Shown: one piece after another, positions 30,748 through 33,186 of the stretch
Layout: each line of letters begins with the position of its first letter
How positions within the stretch are numbered: position 1 is the stretch's first letter
Origin: an uncultured Bacilli bacterium
Lineage (GTDB): Bacteria > Bacillota_I > Bacilli_A > RF39 > UBA660
Length of the DNA: 33,186 nt
Assembly (NCBI GenBank): GCA_947629075.1
Contig: CANRCI010000003.1
Coordinates: forward strand, 1-33,186
Reading direction: 5' to 3'
Notes under the pieces: model-generated
The model's input: the letters and a program-made list of their open reading frames with translations, nothing else
Told to the model about the DNA's origin: nothing
The model's database searches: none
Translations under genes and position numbers: made by a program

Positions 30748-31834
30748 TTTTATCATTTCCTTTTTTATATTTTACCAATTTTTTTAAATCAATACCGTAT
30801 TGTGCTTTCAATCCCTCATTTGAAGTATTGATTATCGGATTTATTTTCCTATCTTTAAAGAAAGGAATTTGATTATCATCCATATATTCAAATAAAGCTC
30901 TTCTCTCATTTGCGTTGAACTGGATAGCAGTTGGGGTTACAAAGTTATCTATACCATACTCTTTGTAGAGTTCAAAAATATTAACTATCGTTTCTAGTTT
31001 TACTCTAAAAATGATTGAGGTAAACAGATGACTGTAACCATCTGCCCAGTATGATAGATTTATTTTCTTACGAATACTTTCAGGTTTGTCTTTCCAAATA
31101 CCTGGTTTAAGAAGGTGCTGGTATTGTTTGTTTTTCCACTCGGGCATCGATAAAATGTTAAATACTTTTTCTTTACTATTACCCCAGATACTACCAGTAA
31201 GTAGATTTTTAAACACCGGATCGTCCCAAACTGATTGTGCTTTTAATATTTCATCCTTTTCCCAACTTTTCTTCATATGCAGTATTTCTACTACATCGCG
31301 GTAGTTACTTTTCCAAATATTTTTTGTCAATAACGGTCTAAATTTAGGATCTTGCCATTCTGGTAGGGATAAAATTTTTTTTACTTCTTCATAACTACAA
31401 CGCCAGATATTAGAACTCAATACCTCTTCAAAATCAGAATCTTCCCATTCTTTCATATGAAGGATTCCATTGACGTCTTCATAATTACTATTCCAAATAT
31501 TGGGTGTCAAAAGCTTTTTAAAACGAAACTCATCCCACTCCTTCATATCCACAATTTTAGAAATATTTTCATAATTGCTATTCCAGATAGTCGGAGTTAA
31601 TAAATTTTTAAACTTTGCATCTTTTAACTTTGCAATCGATAAAACATTTTTTATCTCTTCGTAACTACTGTTCCATATATTACTACTAAGTAAAGCGTTA
31701 AAAGGTTCCTCTTGCAATTCGGACATTGCCATTATTTTAGTTATTTCATCGATACTTCTTTCAAAAAAACGATCATTGATTAAATCGGTTCGGCCATTCA
31801 AAGCTCTAATTTTTTCATCTCTCAACTGATCCAT
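30713..31834 (-). CDS. Protein built of tandem 30-residue helical repeats
   Basis: 373 residues, family not recognised. The core is a near-perfect tandem array with a period of exactly 30 residues. The consensus unit LLTPNIWNSNYEDVxxILHM is followed by KEWxDxxF. The Ile-Trp pair falls at residues 53, 83, 113, 143, 173, 216 and 246, with degenerate copies at about 23 and 275 and a 13-residue insertion between the copies at 173 and 216. Each unit looks like a helix-turn-helix pair, so an elongated solenoid is expected, as in mTERF- or TPR-like scaffolds, though the motif matches neither. The C-terminal region (about 285-373) is different and basic at the end. No signal or membrane segment. Confidence 0.82.
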   Translation of the reverse strand: MDQLRDEKIRALNGRTDLINDRFFERSIDEITKIMAMSELQEEPFNALLSSNIWNSSYEEIKNVLSIAKLKDAKFKNLLTPTIWNSNYENISKIVDMKEWDEFRFKKLLTPNIWNSNYEDVNGILHMKEWEDSDFEEVLSSNIWRCSYEEVKKILSLPEWQDPKFRPLLTKNIWKSNYRDVVEILHMKKSWEKDEILKAQSVWDDPVFKNLLTGSIWGNSKEKVFNILSMPEWKNKQYQHLLKPGIWKDKPESIRKKINLSYWADGYSHLFTSIIFRVKLETIVNIFELYKEYGIDNFVTPTAIQFNANERRALFEYMDDNQIPFFKDRKINPIINTSNEGLKAQYGIDLKKLVKYKKGNDKNGRADSRRTIK

Positions 31835-31895
31835 ACTATCACCTACACTAAAATTTTACTTTGTTTAATTAGTGATGTCAATTGTAAAAAAAATA

Positions 31896-31917
31896 AAAAG
31901 AGATAAACATTATCTCA
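31896..31917 (-). terminator. Terminator of the XRE regulator gene
   Basis: Hairpin GAGATAA/TTATCTC with a 3-base loop followed by TTTTT on the minus strand; the stop codon of the regulator gene is at the stem. Coordinates are within one or two bases. Confidence 0.72.
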
Positions 31918-32266
31918 ATTTTTTCTCTAATAATTCTATTCCTCTTTTAGGGTTAACCATTATCATTTCGTATAAGTGATGATGGTTTCTTATTTCTTTA
32001 ATAAATTCTATTTCGGAATTGGACATTTTGATAGTATAACTATCATGATTATCACTGATAACATATTTATCATTACCTAGGAAATAATCGATGTTGACGT
32101 TGAAGATATTTGATAAATCTAACAAGGTTTCAAGCGACGGAATTCTTGTCCCCTTTTCATAGCAACAAACACTGACCTTCGTTACATTTAACAAATTACC
32201 TAGTTGTTGCTGCGTCATATTTTGATTTTTTCTCAATTCTTTTATACGTTTACCAAGTAAAATCAT
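31910..32266 (-). CDS. XRE-family (HTH_3) transcriptional regulator
   Basis: 118 residues. The N-terminal helix-turn-helix (about 5-62) reads RIKELRKNQNMTQQQLGNLL with VTKVSVCCYEKGTRIPSLETLLDLSNIFNVNIDYFLG, the classic Cro/CI-SinR type DNA-binding fold. A C-terminal helical part (about 80-118) may mediate dimerisation. It is flanked by its own terminator and is not clearly in an operon with ssb or the repeat gene. Targets unknown. Confidence 0.92.
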   Translation of the reverse strand: MILLGKRIKELRKNQNMTQQQLGNLLNVTKVSVCCYEKGTRIPSLETLLDLSNIFNVNIDYFLGNDKYVISDNHDSYTIKMSNSEIEFIKEIRNHHHLYEMIMVNPKRGIELLEKKLR

Positions 32267-32351
32267 ATAAACACTTCCTAGTAATTTTGATAAACCAATT
32301 ATAAATAAACGAAATTTGCTTTTGTTTGAAGTTAACTAAAAAGAAACAATT

Positions 32352-32678
32352 CTAGTTATTTTTGCTACTTAAAAACGTAACTTTTTCAGCGATTACTTCT
32401 AAAACGCTTTTCTTTTTATCATCTTCTTCAACTACTCTACTCTGTAAACGTCCACGAATGCCAACGATATCTCCTTTATTGCAATACTCCCTAGTATTTT
32501 TAGCAACCGCATCCCAGAGAATACATTCAATAAAATCAGTATCGTATTCACCATTCATATTTTTAAAGCTCCTTGGTACCGCCAGTGTAAGATAAGATAG
32601 TGTTTTGTTATTAGTATCATTGTTATAGAGCTCTGGTTTTTTAACCACTCTTCCTACTAAAACAATTTGATTCAACAT
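32352..32678 (-). CDS. ssb: Short single-stranded DNA-binding protein
   Basis: 108 residues with a single OB-fold: LNQIVLVGRVVKKPEL, LTLAVPRSFKNMNGEYDTDFIECILWDAVAKNTREY and KGDIVGIRGRLQSR. The usual Ser/Gly-rich linker and acidic C-terminal tip (DDDIPF type) that recruits partner proteins are absent; it ends TFLSSKNN soon after the OB-fold. It could be an accessory SSB or a PriB-like derivative rather than the main replicative SSB. It is translated from AAGGAGGAA. Role in replication or repair is inferred. Confidence 0.9.
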   Translation of the reverse strand: MLNQIVLVGRVVKKPELYNNDTNNKTLSYLTLAVPRSFKNMNGEYDTDFIECILWDAVAKNTREYCNKGDIVGIRGRLQSRVVEEDDKKKSVLEVIAEKVTFLSSKNN

Positions 32679-32716
32679 ATTATTCCTCCTTTCAGAGAGG
32701 TACTATAACACATTAA

Positions 32717-32742
32717 AAAAAGCACCTCAAATGGTGCTTTTT
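32717..32742 (-). terminator. Terminator downstream of sufB
   Basis: Stem AAAAAGCACC/GGTGCTTTTT with a 6-base loop and T-run on the minus strand, about 100 bases after the sufB stop; it separates the suf operon from ssb. Confidence 0.9.
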
Positions 32743-32840
32743 CCAAATTAAATAACTTAATTTTTATAAAATATTTTTTTCTATATAAGAAATTTTGAAA
32801 GTTAATAATTATTGTGTATAAAATATTTAAAACTTAAGTT

Positions 32841-33186
32841 TTATAAATTATTTTTTAATAGTTGATTTAATTCAACAGCATACTCCATTGGCAATTCTTC
32901 ACGAAATTTCTCAATGAATCCTAGAATGATTAATTCAATAGCTTTTTCCCTAGGGAGACCACGGCTCATCAGATAAAACAATTTTTCTTCACTTACCTTT
33001 GAGACGGTTGCTTCATGTTCTAGTGAACTAGTAGTGTTTCTCACAATATTAGTAGGATAAGTATCGCTTTTTGACAACTCATCCAATATCAGAGTATCAC
33101 ATTTAACCATAGCTTCACTACCAACAGCTTTTTCTTTAATATCTACTTTACCGCGGTAATTGCTCTGGCCACCGTCACGGGCAATA
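32841..33186 (-). CDS. sufB: Fe-S cluster assembly protein SufB (C-terminal part)
   Basis: The gene enters from the right edge; about 114 C-terminal residues are seen, starting IARDGGQSNYRGKVDIKEKA. Hallmarks are KCDTLILDELSKSDTYP, EHEATVSKVSEEKLFYLMSRGL, EKAIELIILGFIE and ELPMEYAVELN, the SufB/SufD C-terminus with the conserved EHEA and the terminal ELP motif. SufB is the scaffold of the SUF [Fe-S] assembly complex. It would be the last gene of a suf operon that lies mainly outside the window. Confidence 0.95.
   Translation of the reverse strand, partial: IARDGGQSNYRGKVDIKEKAVGSEAMVKCDTLILDELSKSDTYPTNIVRNTTSSLEHEATVSKVSEEKLFYLMSRGLPREKAIELIILGFIEKFREELPMEYAVELNQLLKNNL

Noticed and set aside
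30713..31834. CRISPR-like array because of the 90-base periodicity.
   Set aside because: The period lies within an open frame, the units vary at the DNA level and code for a conserved protein motif; there are no spacers or cas genes.

Overview
The window is about 33 kb of AT-rich DNA (roughly 30% GC) from a member of the Bacillota. It uses the standard code, with Trp as TGG and TGA as stop. Gram-positive markers are strong AAGGAGG-type ribosome sites, a T-box riboswitch, ScpA/ScpB, a VanY/DacF cell-wall set, a sortase-type tail and a sporulation cluster. Gene order dacF - spoIIAA - sigF - spoVAC/D/E - scpA/B echoes the Bacillus subtilis dacF-spoIIA-spoVA-scpAB neighbourhood. I infer an uncultured, probably gut-associated member of class Bacilli (Erysipelotrichia/RF39-like); this placement is not proven by the window.

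Layout, left to right. (1) 1-2888: partial ileS (minus) behind a complete T-box leader with an AUC specifier. (2) 2918-3894: a Lys/Ala/Thr-rich membrane-anchored protein and a divergent CmpB-type membrane protein. (3) 3906-6508: ALDH-family protein and FucO-type alcohol dehydrogenase operon; the ALDH lacks the canonical catalytic Cys and Asn. (4) 6590-11435: two large overlapping genes of unknown function, the second ending in a DUF4272 domain. (5) 11574-13760: redox operon of MBL-fold hydrolase, membrane-anchored thioredoxin-like protein and flavin reductase-rubredoxin fusion. (6) 13843-16579: lemA plus a DUF2207 membrane protein. (7) 16916-19474: two surface or secreted proteins, one with an NPQTG sorting-signal-like tail. 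(8) 19743-21193: tRNA-Leu(CAA), scpB, scpA. (9) 21308-27608: sporulation block spoVAE, spoVAD, spoVAC, sigF, a shortened spoIIAA, a large polytopic membrane protein and dacF. (10) 27692-33186: vanY-type peptidase, pdp, a free-standing GlmU-type acetyltransferase domain, a small helical protein, a protein made of exact 30-residue repeats, an XRE regulator, a short SSB, and the 3' end of sufB.

Most notable: the sigF operon has two near-identical Spo0A-box-like sites upstream, yet its anti-anti-sigma gene is cut off just after the presumed phospho-serine and no spoIIAB lies between it and sigF. This implies a rewired or decayed control of the first forespore sigma factor. Other leads are the ALDH with altered catalytic residues, the GxHH-type IleRS, the two-gene DUF4272 locus, the lone GlmU acetyltransferase domain and the 30-residue repeat protein. 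No CRISPR array, insertion sequence, rRNA or phage module was seen.
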